A DNA stretch of 64,000 bases, taken from NCBI GenBank assembly GCA_044227925.1, contig JBGAVW010000005.1, positions 1 to 64,000 on the forward strand, given 5' to 3'. Under the pieces are notes generated by a model. It was given only the letters and a program-made list of their open reading frames with translations. It was not told where the DNA came from and did not search any database. Below, in pieces: positions 45,393 through 54,720 of the stretch; within the stretch, counting starts at the first letter, position 1, and each line of letters starts with the position of its first letter. Made by a program: the position numbers and the translations under genes. This DNA comes from JADJLQ01 sp044227925. GTDB lineage: Bacteria; Bacteroidota; Bacteroidia; Chitinophagales; Saprospiraceae.

Positions 45393-48300
45393 ATGTTTAA
45401 TATTCGACTCAAGGTCGTGATATGTATAGGCTTCTTTTCATGTAAAAATGAAAGTACGTTGGAGTTAAAAAACCAAGGCAGTCTCTTTACGCTGGCAGAT
45501 GCAAAACAAACCGGTGTTGAATTTACCAATGAACTCACCGAAGGGTTGAATACCAATATCCTGATGTATGAGTATTTTTATAATGGTGGGGGAGTAGGGG
45601 CAGGAGACTTAAATGGGGACGATTTAATAGATCTCTATTTTACTTCAAATATGCAAGAAAGTAAAATATATCTCAATAAGGGTAAAATGCAATTTGAAGA
45701 TATCAGTTTGTTGTGTGGTGCACAAGGCAGGCCAGGCCCATGGAAAACGGGAGTGGCACTGGCCGATATTAATGCGGATGGCAGGTTGGATATTTATATT
45801 TGCCATTCTGGTTCATTGCCAGATGAAAAAAGAAAAAATGAATTATTTATAAATCAGGGTAATAATAACCGGGGGGTACCTCAGTTTATAGAAGCCGCTG
45901 ATGACTATGGCCTGGCCAGCTCTGCCTTTTCCACTCAAGCTTATTTTTTTGATTATGATCGTGATTCGGACCTGGATATGATTTTGCTCAATCACAATCC
46001 TAAAAACCTCCCTATGCTTAATGAGGCGAGTACTGCTGAATTATTTAATCAGGATGATTCATTACGGGGTACCCGATTGTACCGAAACGAAGTAAACAAA
46101 AAAGGAAAATTTATTGACATTACTGTACAAGCGGGAGTAAATGGCTCCCCCTTATCGTATGGACTAGGAATTGGGATTTCTGATATAAATAATGACGGAT
46201 GGCCAGATTTTTATTTGTCCAATGATTATAATGTACCGGACTACCTTTATATAAATAATAAAAATGGAACATTTACCAATCGATTGCCGGAATATATCTC
46301 CCATACCAGCCAGTTTTCTATGGGCAATGATGTGGCAGATATCAATAATGACGGTGCAGTGGATATTTTTACTTTAGATATGCTGCCTGAGGACAATCGC
46401 AGGCAAAAATTATTATTGGCACCTGATAATTACAATAAATTTGAATTAAATGTTAGAAGCGGTTTTTATTACCAGTACATGCGTAACATGCTTCATCTTA
46501 ATAATGGCGACGGCAGTTTTTCTGAGATAGGTCAATTGGCAGGTATATCCAATACGGATTGGTCCTGGTCCGCATTATTTCAAGATTTTGATGATGATGG
46601 TATAAAAGATCTTCACATAACCAATGGATATAAACGGGATTACACCAATCTCGATTTTATTAATTACATGGATGAATATGTAAAAAACAAAGGCAGGCTC
46701 CTTCGTGAAGATGTGATGGAAATAATTGAAAAAATGCCTGCTTCCAATATTTCGAATTACATATACACCGGATCGGACAGTCTGAAATTTAAGGATAAAA
46801 CAACAGATTGGGGCATGGCAAGGCCGTCCAACAGCAATGGAGCAGCGTATGCGGATCTTGATAATGATGGAGACCAGGACATGATTGTAAATAATATAAA
46901 TCAGCGAGCTTTTATATATTTAAATCAAGCTGATCTCAGACCGGATCATAATTATTTAAATATCAAACTCAAAGGAGAACGGGATAATAACTTCGGAATA
47001 GGAACTAAAGTAACCTTATATTCAGATGGTAAAAATCAATTTGCGGAGTTGTTTACTCAAAGAGGGTACCAATCCACTGTTCCATCCGCATTGCATTTTG
47101 GTTTGGGTGATTCGAAGGAAGTAGATTCCGTAATAATCAGGTGGCCATCCGGAAAAAGTCAGACCATTAAAAATATCGAATCAAATCACTCCATTACTCT
47201 TTTTGAAAAAGATGCCACCTCATCTACTGAAAGCACCTTTGCTGGTAAACCAGTATTTAATTCAATACTGTCGCCAATACAATTTGAACATCGCCAGATT
47301 GAAATAAATGATTTTGACCGGCAATATCTATTGCCTGCGGCATTATCTTATTCCGGGCCCTGTCTAACTGCCGGGGATGTAAATGGCGATGGTCAGGAAG
47401 ATATAGTATTTGGTGGTAGCATTGGCCAACCTCCGGCTGTATACCTTCAATCCAAAAACAGGTCATTCAAACCTGTTCCCTTAATTTGGAATCAAACAGT
47501 TGGTTTTGAAGGAAGTCAACCCGTTATTTTTGATGCGAATAAGGATGGGAATCAGGATATATTCATTCCGGGCACAGGATACCATGATTTTAATGAAACG
47601 GATAATGCTATATACGATGTATTGTTTATTAATGATGGGCAAGGGAAGTTTATAGCTGATGCATTGGCTATTCCCAAATTGCCGGGAGCTAAATCCAAGG
47701 CGTTGTCTGTAGATATTAACCAGGACGGTTTCCAGGATTTGTTTATCGGATCAAAATGCATACCCGGTAAGTATCCGATTTCATCCCCAAGTTTTGTATT
47801 GGTAAATGATAAAAAAGGTAAGTTTAATCTACACCAGGAATTAAACCTGGGATTGGTTACTGATGCCGTCAGCGTGGATATCAATTCTGATTCGAAGCCA
47901 GATTTGGCTTTGGTAGGGGAATGGATGTCCTTTACCTTACTTGTAAATCAAAATGGGAAATGGGTAGATAAATCTTCTGATTATGTTGCTAAAGAGTATA
48001 CCGGCTGGTGGAATACCATTTACACTGCTGATTATAACAATGACAGAAAACCGGATTTTGTTTTAGGAAATCATGGGTTAAACTCTCAGATCAAAGCATC
48101 ATTGACAGAGCCTGTAGAAATGATAATAAATGATTTTGATAAAAACGGATCAATAGACCCTGTTTTTTCAACTTATATCCAAGGCTCTTCCTATCCGTTT
48201 GTGACCCGAGATGAATTATTAAAACAACTTAGCTATTTAAAACCCAAGTTTAATTCCTTTTCCAGCTTTGCAGATGCTACTTTGAATACGATTTTTAAAG

Positions 48301-48698
48301 CGGATGATCTGGAAAAAAGTACAAAGCTAAAAGCTACCCATCTGCAATCCTGTATACTATTGAGTAATGCCGACAAATACGAAATTAGAAATTTGCCAGT
48401 GATGGCTCAGGTTTCGCCTGTATATTCTATTATCGGGATGGATTATGATCGCGATGGACTTGAAGATCTGGTGTTGACGGGCAATAATCATCATTATAAA
48501 ATCAGGATTGGTCAAATGGATGCCAATCATGGTATACTGTTAAAAAATACAGGAGCTGGAAATTTTGAATATATACCTCAGCAGATTTCGGGATTTAAAT
48601 TGATCGGCGATGTGAGATCGGTAATTAAACTAAAAGACAATATCCTGTTATTTGGCATCAATGGTTCACGTGCTCAGGCTTACCAATTAAATAGATGA
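45393..48698 (+). CDS. Large VCBS/FG-GAP repeat lipoprotein with central ASPIC/UnbV domain
   Basis: A 1101-aa surface or periplasmic protein; Cys17 in a GFFSC context makes it a probable lipoprotein. The first half has at least six DxNxDGxxD calcium loops (GDLNGDDLIDLYF, ADINADGRLDIYI, SDINNDGWPDFYL, QDFDDDGIKDLHI and others) making one beta-propeller. An ASPIC/UnbV domain follows (about 510-610; FGLGDSKEVDSVIIRWPSG). The second half has seven more such loops, so a second propeller. It overlaps the haloperoxidase gene by 4 nt. Function is unknown; such proteins are common beside SusC/SusD pairs and are probably binding or scaffold proteins. Confidence 0.88.
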   Translation: MFNIRLKVVICIGFFSCKNESTLELKNQGSLFTLADAKQTGVEFTNELTEGLNTNILMYEYFYNGGGVGAGDLNGDDLIDLYFTSNMQESKIYLNKGKMQFEDISLLCGAQGRPGPWKTGVALADINADGRLDIYICHSGSLPDEKRKNELFINQGNNNRGVPQFIEAADDYGLASSAFSTQAYFFDYDRDSDLDMILLNHNPKNLPMLNEASTAELFNQDDSLRGTRLYRNEVNKKGKFIDITVQAGVNGSPLSYGLGIGISDINNDGWPDFYLSNDYNVPDYLYINNKNGTFTNRLPEYISHTSQFSMGNDVADINNDGAVDIFTLDMLPEDNRRQKLLLAPDNYNKFELNVRSGFYYQYMRNMLHLNNGDGSFSEIGQLAGISNTDWSWSALFQDFDDDGIKDLHITNGYKRDYTNLDFINYMDEYVKNKGRLLREDVMEIIEKMPASNISNYIYTGSDSLKFKDKTTDWGMARPSNSNGAAYADLDNDGDQDMIVNNINQRAFIYLNQADLRPDHNYLNIKLKGERDNNFGIGTKVTLYSDGKNQFAELFTQRGYQSTVPSALHFGLGDSKEVDSVIIRWPSGKSQTIKNIESNHSITLFEKDATSSTESTFAGKPVFNSILSPIQFEHRQIEINDFDRQYLLPAALSYSGPCLTAGDVNGDGQEDIVFGGSIGQPPAVYLQSKNRSFKPVPLIWNQTVGFEGSQPVIFDANKDGNQDIFIPGTGYHDFNETDNAIYDVLFINDGQGKFIADALAIPKLPGAKSKALSVDINQDGFQDLFIGSKCIPGKYPISSPSFVLVNDKKGKFNLHQELNLGLVTDAVSVDINSDSKPDLALVGEWMSFTLLVNQNGKWVDKSSDYVAKEYTGWWNTIYTADYNNDRKPDFVLGNHGLNSQIKASLTEPVEMIINDFDKNGSIDPVFSTYIQGSSYPFVTRDELLKQLSYLKPKFNSFSSFADATLNTIFKADDLEKSTKLKATHLQSCILLSNADKYEIRNLPVMAQVSPVYSIIGMDYDRDGLEDLVLTGNNHHYKIRIGQMDANHGILLKNTGAGNFEYIPQQISGFKLIGDVRSVIKLKDNILLFGINGSRAQAYQLNR

Positions 48699-50038
48699 TG
48701 AAAGGGCATTTACTTTTTATATTAACATCAATAGTATATTGCGGTATTTTATCATGTAACCAATCCAATGGTCATGCCTATACCGATATTGAAGTGACAC
48801 ACAAATGGGCTGAAATGAGCCTGTACATCACAAAAAACACACCGGCTAATTCCCCTACTTTTGCTTCCCGATGCCTTGGATATATAGGGCTTACGATGTA
48901 TGAATCTATAGTGCCAGGCTTTAATCAGTTTCAATCGTTATCCGGGCAATTGAATGGTTTGCAAAATTTGCCCGGTATAGAATCAGGTAAAGAATACTTC
49001 TGGCCGGTGTCTTTGAATGCAGCGCAAGCTGAAATTATCCGCAAAATGTATATTCAGACATCAGATTCCAATAAAATCAAAATTGACTCACTGGAGCAAA
49101 CTGTTTTTGGTTTTTACAAAAGACAGCTAAAAAAAGAGGTATTGAATAGATCGGTTTTATTTGGACGGGCTGTTGCGGACAGTATATTCCATTGGTCACT
49201 GACAGATGGTGGTCATCGGGGGTATCTTAATAATTTCGATAAAAAAAGAATTAATCCTCAATTTCCTGGTTCATGGAAACCACCGTTGTACGCACAATCT
49301 TTCAGCCATTATCCATTGCATCCACATTGGGGTAAGAATAGAACCTTTGTAAAACAAAATATGCAAATGGACACACCGGTTATGATAAGGTTTGATACCA
49401 CCCGAACATCACCATATTACAAACAATTTGAAGCCGTATACAACCAAGAGAAAAATTTAACGAAGGAACAGAAAGAAATTGCTATTTATTGGAGCGATGA
49501 TCCGGAGGTAACATTTACGCCAGGTGGTCACTCGTATTATCTTGCAGGAAGACTTTTACAGGCCGCCAATGCCGATATGATTCATGCATCAGTGGTATAT
49601 GCCCAAACCGGAATGGCAATTGCAGATGCTTTTATTAATTGTTGGAAATGGAAATATATTTTTTTTGCAGAGCGACCCAATACATTTATTCCAGAGCATA
49701 TAGATAAAAACTGGGAGTCTTTTTGGCCTGATCCACCTTTTCCTTCTTTCCCATCGGGACATGCATTTCAGGCAGGAGCTGCGGCTGCAGTATGGATAGC
49801 TGCTTTTGGAAACAAATTAGCTGTTTCTGACAGTGCCCATTACGGAAGACCAAGAGATGAATTAAGAAATACCGATTTTGTACCCAGGCATTTTGATTCC
49901 GTGTCCCAGATTGCCAATGAAATTGCCATATCCAGATTCTATGGTGGTATTCACACCAACCAGGATAATGCCACCGGATTGGAAGCGGGAAGCCGAGTGG
50001 GTGATAATGTTATTAAACTTAACTGGAGAAAAAAATGA
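48695..50038 (+). CDS. Vanadium-dependent haloperoxidase-type PAP2 superfamily protein
   Basis: A 447-aa exported protein with the lipobox-like ILSC at about residue 20. All three PAP2/haloperoxidase motifs are present: KxxxxxxRP at 320-328 (KYIFFAERP), PSGH at 353-356, and SRxxxxxH at 413-420 (SRFYGGIH) followed by Asp. These bind vanadate or phosphate; the family covers haloperoxidases and acid phosphatases, and the residue that separates chloro- from bromoperoxidases cannot be judged here. ATG overlaps the upstream stop by 4 nt and its end overlaps the next gene by 4 nt. It may be the enzyme of this operon; substrate unknown. Confidence 0.87.
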   Translation: MMKGHLLFILTSIVYCGILSCNQSNGHAYTDIEVTHKWAEMSLYITKNTPANSPTFASRCLGYIGLTMYESIVPGFNQFQSLSGQLNGLQNLPGIESGKEYFWPVSLNAAQAEIIRKMYIQTSDSNKIKIDSLEQTVFGFYKRQLKKEVLNRSVLFGRAVADSIFHWSLTDGGHRGYLNNFDKKRINPQFPGSWKPPLYAQSFSHYPLHPHWGKNRTFVKQNMQMDTPVMIRFDTTRTSPYYKQFEAVYNQEKNLTKEQKEIAIYWSDDPEVTFTPGGHSYYLAGRLLQAANADMIHASVVYAQTGMAIADAFINCWKWKYIFFAERPNTFIPEHIDKNWESFWPDPPFPSFPSGHAFQAGAAAAVWIAAFGNKLAVSDSAHYGRPRDELRNTDFVPRHFDSVSQIANEIAISRFYGGIHTNQDNATGLEAGSRVGDNVIKLNWRKK

Positions 50039-51726
50039 AGCAGGTATGTACTATCATTTCGATCTTCTTTGGTTTGTTTCTTTATTCTCAAACACCATTT
50101 GTAAATATTACAAAACAGGCTGGAATAGAGCATCAATTTATAGTTTATGAAGGAATGTTTGGTGGCGGCGTGTGTGCATTTGATGTGAATAATGATGGAT
50201 ATGATGATTTGTACATCACCGGTGGTAATTCAAATGATATGCTCTATCTAAATCAAAGGAATGGTACATTTAAAAATATCTTAGAAGGATCAGGATTGGA
50301 GGTCACTAAACATTTTGTGACCCAGGGGGTAATCAGTGCTGATATAAATAAAGATCATCTTACTGACCTTTATATTACGACTATTACTTCCCGGGATAGC
50401 ATTCAAATTGTGCCCAGGGCCATGAACCTGCTATTTCTCAATCTCGGTAACAATAAATTTAAAGATGTTACCAAAGAGTATCGGCTGGATAAATTTGTTT
50501 CCTTTTCTGCAGGGGCTAATTTTGGAGATGTAAACTGTGATGGTTACCCGGACCTTTATGTAGGCAATTATTTCCAGGACTTTCAGGGCCAACTGAAAGA
50601 AATAAACGATGCCACTATAGTCAATGCAAATCGCACAGCGTATGGTTATTTGTTGATCAATCATAAAGGGAAGTACTTTACAAATGAATATACCAGGTAT
50701 GGACTAACGCATAAGGGATTTGGTTTTGGTGGAGTATTTACAGATTATGATAATGACAATGACCAGGATCTCTTCGTCAACCAGGATTTTGGATACAAAG
50801 CAATACCTGATTTTTTATTTAATAATCAGTATCCAATCAGGAAATTAAAAGATGTAAGCGACAGTACCAATATGGATTTGAAAATCAATTCTATGGGGAC
50901 TGCAGTAGGTGATTATGACAATGATGGAGACATGGATTATTATATTACCAATATCCGCTTCAATTATTTTATGGTCAATAATGGAGTCACAAAGCCTTTT
51001 CAAAATAGGGCGGGAGAGCTGGGTATGCACTATCTCACCATCAGCTGGGGGGCTAATTTTGCTGATTTTGATCACGATGGCGATATTGATTTATTTGTAT
51101 CTAATGGCGACCTGAATCCCAACTGTGTGCCAATGGCTGATTTTTATTTTAAAAATGAAAACTACACTTTCGTAGAAAGTGCCCGTGCTGTTGGGTTAGC
51201 TGACTATGGAATTGGAAGAGGTTCTGCCACATTTGATTTGGAAAACGATGGTGACCTGGATCTAATTGTTGTAAATCAAAAACCTTTATATGATTACCCT
51301 GTTTCTTCAATTACAAATTTGTATAGAAATGACTCATCATCAGGCAATTGGTTACAGATAAAATTAAAAGGTAATACCTCAGAATCAAGGGGGCTTGGAT
51401 CCAGAATTGAAGTGTATTACGCTGGTAGAAAATTGATCAGGGAAGTGGATGGCGGCGGCTCAAGCCACATTTCCCAAAATACTTCAGTGGTTCATTTCGG
51501 GATTGACTCCAGTTTATATGTGGACTCAATAGTTGTAAGATGGTCTGGGAAAAACCCTCAGTATTTGGGTAAGACAAAATCCAATCAAATAATTGAAATT
51601 GAACAGTTGGAAAAAGATCCTAAATCTGTTCCAGGCATTTTGGTAGTGGGCTGTGCTATAGCCATTTTAACTGCATTGGGATTTTCAATATGGAAAATGA
51701 ATACTAAAAATAAAAAAGCCCTCTGA
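50035..51726 (+). CDS. CRTAC1-type VCBS/UnbV protein with C-terminal membrane anchor
   Basis: A 563-aa exported protein (signal peptide to about residue 19). Seven DxNxDG-type calcium loops (FDVNNDGYDDLYI, GDVNCDGYPDLYV, GDYDNDGDMDYYI, ADFDHDGDIDLFV and others) make a single propeller, followed by an ASPIC/UnbV domain at about 445-530. It ends with a transmembrane segment (GILVVGCAIAILTALGFSIW) and a short Lys-rich tail, so it is anchored to a membrane. It is the last gene of the cluster and overlaps the haloperoxidase gene by 4 nt. Its stop codon is within the hairpin that ends the tRNA-Cys transcript from the other strand. Confidence 0.88.
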   Translation: MKQVCTIISIFFGLFLYSQTPFVNITKQAGIEHQFIVYEGMFGGGVCAFDVNNDGYDDLYITGGNSNDMLYLNQRNGTFKNILEGSGLEVTKHFVTQGVISADINKDHLTDLYITTITSRDSIQIVPRAMNLLFLNLGNNKFKDVTKEYRLDKFVSFSAGANFGDVNCDGYPDLYVGNYFQDFQGQLKEINDATIVNANRTAYGYLLINHKGKYFTNEYTRYGLTHKGFGFGGVFTDYDNDNDQDLFVNQDFGYKAIPDFLFNNQYPIRKLKDVSDSTNMDLKINSMGTAVGDYDNDGDMDYYITNIRFNYFMVNNGVTKPFQNRAGELGMHYLTISWGANFADFDHDGDIDLFVSNGDLNPNCVPMADFYFKNENYTFVESARAVGLADYGIGRGSATFDLENDGDLDLIVVNQKPLYDYPVSSITNLYRNDSSSGNWLQIKLKGNTSESRGLGSRIEVYYAGRKLIREVDGGGSSHISQNTSVVHFGIDSSLYVDSIVVRWSGKNPQYLGKTKSNQIIEIEQLEKDPKSVPGILVVGCAIAILTALGFSIWKMNTKNKKAL

Positions 51727-51742
51727 AAATTCAGAAGGCTTT
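51709..51742. terminator. Bidirectional terminator between the CRTAC1 gene and tRNA-Cys
   Basis: AAAGCC-TCTGAA pairs with TTCAGA-GGCTTT (one C-A mismatch in the middle). On the minus strand the stem is followed by TTTTTTATTTTT, an excellent U-tract for the tRNA. On the plus strand the stem sits on the stop codon at 51724-51726 and has a weak T-run. Confidence 0.75.
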
Positions 51743-51752
51743 GATAATCAAG

Positions 51753-51823
51753 AGGTCGGAAGCGGAATCGAACCGCTGTACAAGGTTTTGCAGACCTCTG
51801 CCTGACCGCTCGGCCACCCGACC
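51753..51823 (-). tRNA. tRNA-Cys (anticodon GCA)
   Basis: A complete 71-nt cloverleaf: acceptor stem GGTCGGG with TCCGACC (one G-T pair at its base), D arm, anticodon stem GAGGT/ACCTT with loop CTGCAAA, a 4-nt variable loop and T arm AGCGG-TTCGATT-CCGCT. The anticodon GCA (51789-51791) reads Cys codons UGC and UGU. The discriminator base is U73, as in all Cys tRNAs. The CCA end is not encoded. Confidence 0.97.
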
Positions 51824-51989
51824 TTTTTTATAAGGAATGGCAAAGATATGGAAATAAATAATAATTATAATGGCTGTATTTTAAAATTACCATTCAAAAC
51901 CGGTACACACCGAGTATCCCCAAATTAAAGCAAGGGAATACAAGGGATTATAAAACTATTTTACATCCGTGTTTCAGAGTATAACTTTA

Positions 51990-52751
51990 TTATTTTGCAT
52001 TGTATCCTCCATCTACAGGCAATACAGCTCCTGTTACAAATGAAGCCATATCCGAACAAAGCCAAATCACAGCTTCGGCAACTTCCTCTGGCCTTCCCAT
52101 TCTTCCCACAGGCTCCATACTTTCATATTCTTTTTCAATGGTTTTATCTTTTCCAGTAAGTCGGTCTATCATTTCGGTATGAATCACACCCGGGCAAACG
52201 ACATTAACTCTAATACCCATCTTTGCATATTCCAAGGCAGCTGATTTTGTGAGACCTACAATTCCGTGCTTCGAAGCCACGTAAGCCGGTAATCCGGCAA
52301 AACCATTTAATCCGGCTATAGAAGCAGTGTTTACGATAGCTCCTCTGTTTTTCTTCAGCATGATAGTAATCTCTTCTTTCATACATAACCATATTCCCTT
52401 CAAATTAATACCCAATGTCTTATCCCAATTCTCCTCGGTACACTCATGAGTAACCCCCTGGTGACCTTCAATCCCTGCATTATTAAAAGCAAAATCAAGA
52501 CCTCCAAATTTATTTTCAATAGTCTGCATTAAATGGTGCACATCAGCAGCATTGGACACATCACATTTGATGAAAATGGCCTCGCCGCCTATTTCGTCAA
52601 TGGCGTTTAATGTTTTTCGCTGTGCATCTTCATGGTTATCAGCAATAATTACAAAAGCTCCACGTTCCGCAAATGCAAGGGCCGTTACAGATCCTATACC
52701 ATAGCTACCACCTGTCACTAAAGCAATTTTATTTTTAAATAGTTTATCCAT
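51990..52751 (-). CDS. SDR-family oxidoreductase (short-chain dehydrogenase)
   Basis: A classical 253-aa SDR. The cofactor motif TGGSYGIG is at residues 13-20, NNAG at 90-93, the catalytic Ser at 144, and YVASK at 157-161. The C-terminus SFVTGAVLPVDGGY is typical of glucose dehydrogenase/3-oxoacyl-reductase-like members. Asp38 after the second strand (VIIADNH) favours NAD over NADP. Substrate is unknown. It is monocistronic on the minus strand. Confidence 0.92.
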   Translation of the reverse strand: MDKLFKNKIALVTGGSYGIGSVTALAFAERGAFVIIADNHEDAQRKTLNAIDEIGGEAIFIKCDVSNAADVHHLMQTIENKFGGLDFAFNNAGIEGHQGVTHECTEENWDKTLGINLKGIWLCMKEEITIMLKKNRGAIVNTASIAGLNGFAGLPAYVASKHGIVGLTKSAALEYAKMGIRVNVVCPGVIHTEMIDRLTGKDKTIEKEYESMEPVGRMGRPEEVAEAVIWLCSDMASFVTGAVLPVDGGYNAK

Positions 52752-53186
52752 ATGTATTTGATTTTGGTTACTCCAAAGTTTATGGTATAGGCTTTAAGGA
52801 TACCTGATTATTATCAGTATGTAAAATGATCTGTTATTGTGCGAAATAAAATGGGTGATCATGGGATTTTCATATTTGATCATGCAGAATCTATAGTACA
52901 GGCTTGATTTGCTGCCCGTATCAATTGGCAAATGGGTCGTGTATAAGTTTATTATTATTTTGTCTTGTATATTATATTTTTTGAAACCAGGCCATGATCA
53001 TAGTATTCAAGATTACAATCAGCGATTCGATAACAATTTAAATTAGTATTCATTTTTGAATTATAATCGCATCGGTAATAGCACGTGGAAGAATTTGGAA
53101 TAGCTTTTTTTCTAATAAAAAAAATATATATATTTAGGATGTTTTCAATGCTGATCGTCTGCATTTTGAATTGTTTTTTTAATTAA
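52752..53186. other. 435-bp AT-rich intergenic region
   Basis: It contains the promoter region of the SDR gene on the minus strand and of the unknown gene at 53187 on the plus strand. The frame at 52955-53164 (minus) has no domain or signal peptide and is AT-driven; I do not call it a gene. Confidence 0.5.
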
Positions 53187-53606
53187 ATGGAACTTAATTG
53201 TATGGTAAGATTTTTTACTGATTATCTAAGCAAGTTTGCAACCTCCCTGGTATTTAAAATTTCTTTAGTTTTTTTTCTAGGCGTTGGATTTGTTCCTGTT
53301 CAGAAAACGGTTAAAGTAATGGTGACAGATAATATTACCGGCAAACTATTCATAGCAAGATGGCACAGTGATTTGAATATGAAATATGATTCTGTTAATA
53401 ATGATTGGGTAATGACTACAGGGGGTAAAGCCGGAGAACTCAAATTGCGGGCTAATGATTCCTGGAGTTTGAATTATGGTGATCATGGCTCTTATGGCTC
53501 ATTGGTATGTGAAGGGGCCAATAGTGCGATAGCGGCTGAAAGAAAATATGGGAAGAAGTTAAATCTCAACACTCCTTTTTATACGTATAAGACAACAAAG
53601 AAATAG
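53187..53606 (+). CDS. Small exported protein of unknown function
   Basis: A 139-aa protein with an N-terminal hydrophobic segment (about 20-42, FKISLVFFLGVGFVPV) that acts as a signal peptide or anchor. The rest reads TVKVMVTDNITGKLFIARW, then MTTGGKAGELKLRANDSWSLNYGDHGSYGSLVCEG, likely a beta-sandwich. The second Met at 53202 is an equally good start. A strong terminator lies 25 nt after the stop. No family is recognised. Confidence 0.6.
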   Translation: MELNCMVRFFTDYLSKFATSLVFKISLVFFLGVGFVPVQKTVKVMVTDNITGKLFIARWHSDLNMKYDSVNNDWVMTTGGKAGELKLRANDSWSLNYGDHGSYGSLVCEGANSAIAAERKYGKKLNLNTPFYTYKTTKK

Positions 53607-53630
53607 TAGGCTTTAATCATACAATTTTTT

Positions 53631-53662
53631 AGCCATGGGACTTTCAAAACCCATGGCTTTTT
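53631..53662 (+). terminator. Rho-independent terminator after the small exported protein
   Basis: AGCCATGGG and CCCATGGCT form a perfect 9-bp stem around a short loop, followed by TTTTTA. It insulates the lacI-type gene. Confidence 0.88.
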
Positions 53663-53675
53663 AAAAGAAAAGTGC

Positions 53676-53687
53676 GTAATCGTTTGC
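53676..53687 (+). promoter_or_regulatory. LacI operator half-site upstream of the lacI-type gene
   Basis: GTAATCGTTTGC is identical to 40094-40105 upstream of susC. It ends 4 nt before the ATG at 53692. It is followed by ATATATGG and lacks the GCAAA right arm of the susC site, so it is a half-site suited to weak autoregulation. Confidence 0.5.
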
Positions 53688-53691
53688 ATAT

Positions 53692-54720
53692 ATGGATGAA
53701 AAATTAACAATAAAGGATATTGCAAAAGCCCTAAATACTACTGCAGCGACGGTTTCCCGTGCCTTGCGGGATCATCCCCGCATTAGCTATGAAACAAAAA
53801 CCAGAGTATTGGAATATGCAGGTCTGCACAATTTTAAACTAAACAAAATTGCCTCTTCTCTCCGGTCAGGCCAGACTCAAGTGGTCGGTGTCATGATTCC
53901 CAGTGCTGAAATAAATTTCTTTGGCTCTGTAGTGCACGGCATAGAAAGTATGGCTAATATGGAAGGCTATACAGTATTGATATATCAAACTAATGAAAAA
54001 AAAGATTGTGAAATAAAGGGGTTAGAAACCTTTTTGTCAGCACGGGTAGATGGTATATTGGTTTCTCTTGCTAAAGACACCATTGATTTTGAGCATTTTT
54101 CCAACATTAAAAAAATGGGAATTCCTATTGCCTTCTTTGATCGGTATCATGATCAGTTGGGGATATCATCTGTAGTTATAGATGATTTTAAAGGCGCTTA
54201 TTTAGCAACCCAGCATCTCATAGATAATGGTTATTCAAATATTGCGCACATTTCCGGGCCACTCAATATCAAAATCTTTAACGATAGATTAAATGGTTAC
54301 AAACAGGCTTTAAAAGACTATGGTCTGAAATTTATACCACGCATGTTGCATTCAGGAGATATTTCCATTGAAGCAGGCAGAGAAGGTGTAAAAAATGTAC
54401 TTAAAAAGAACAAGGAGGTAGATGCCATATTTGCTGTTGAAGATTTTACAGCCCTGGGAGTATTAAAAGAATTAAAAGAAATGGCAATCAAAGTCCCTGA
54501 AGAAATCGGTGTGATCGGATTTGCCAATGAAAAATTTGATGAGCATCTTACTCCAAGTTTGTCCAGTATTGATCAACAAACAGTAAAAATGGGTCAGGAG
54601 GCATTCAAATTATTACTTGAACAGATTAATAAGAAGAGAGCAAACGAATCTTATGAGGTGAAAAATATAGTATTGGAACCGTTGCCCTTTTTTCGTGAAT
54701 CATCAAGAAAAAGAACATAG
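53692..54720 (+). CDS. LacI/GalR-family transcriptional regulator
   Basis: A 342-aa repressor-type regulator. Residues 3-50 are the LacI HTH (LTIKDIAKALNTTAATVSRAL), with the hinge helix LNKIASSLRSGQT. The periplasmic-binding-protein-like domain follows, with VGVMIPSAEINFFGSVVHGIE, the effector loop FFDRYHDQ and the C-terminal IDQQTVKMGQEAFKLL. It binds a sugar or nucleoside. A 12-bp operator word matches the susC upstream region, so it may control the susC cluster, and the galactokinase-transporter pair just downstream may belong to the same regulon. The start at 53692 leaves 4 nt to the operator word. Confidence 0.93.
   Translation: MDEKLTIKDIAKALNTTAATVSRALRDHPRISYETKTRVLEYAGLHNFKLNKIASSLRSGQTQVVGVMIPSAEINFFGSVVHGIESMANMEGYTVLIYQTNEKKDCEIKGLETFLSARVDGILVSLAKDTIDFEHFSNIKKMGIPIAFFDRYHDQLGISSVVIDDFKGAYLATQHLIDNGYSNIAHISGPLNIKIFNDRLNGYKQALKDYGLKFIPRMLHSGDISIEAGREGVKNVLKKNKEVDAIFAVEDFTALGVLKELKEMAIKVPEEIGVIGFANEKFDEHLTPSLSSIDQQTVKMGQEAFKLLLEQINKKRANESYEVKNIVLEPLPFFRESSRKRT

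Noticed and set aside
52955..53164. 69-codon minus-strand frame upstream of the SDR gene
   Set aside because: Low-complexity AT-rich region without domain or start signal.
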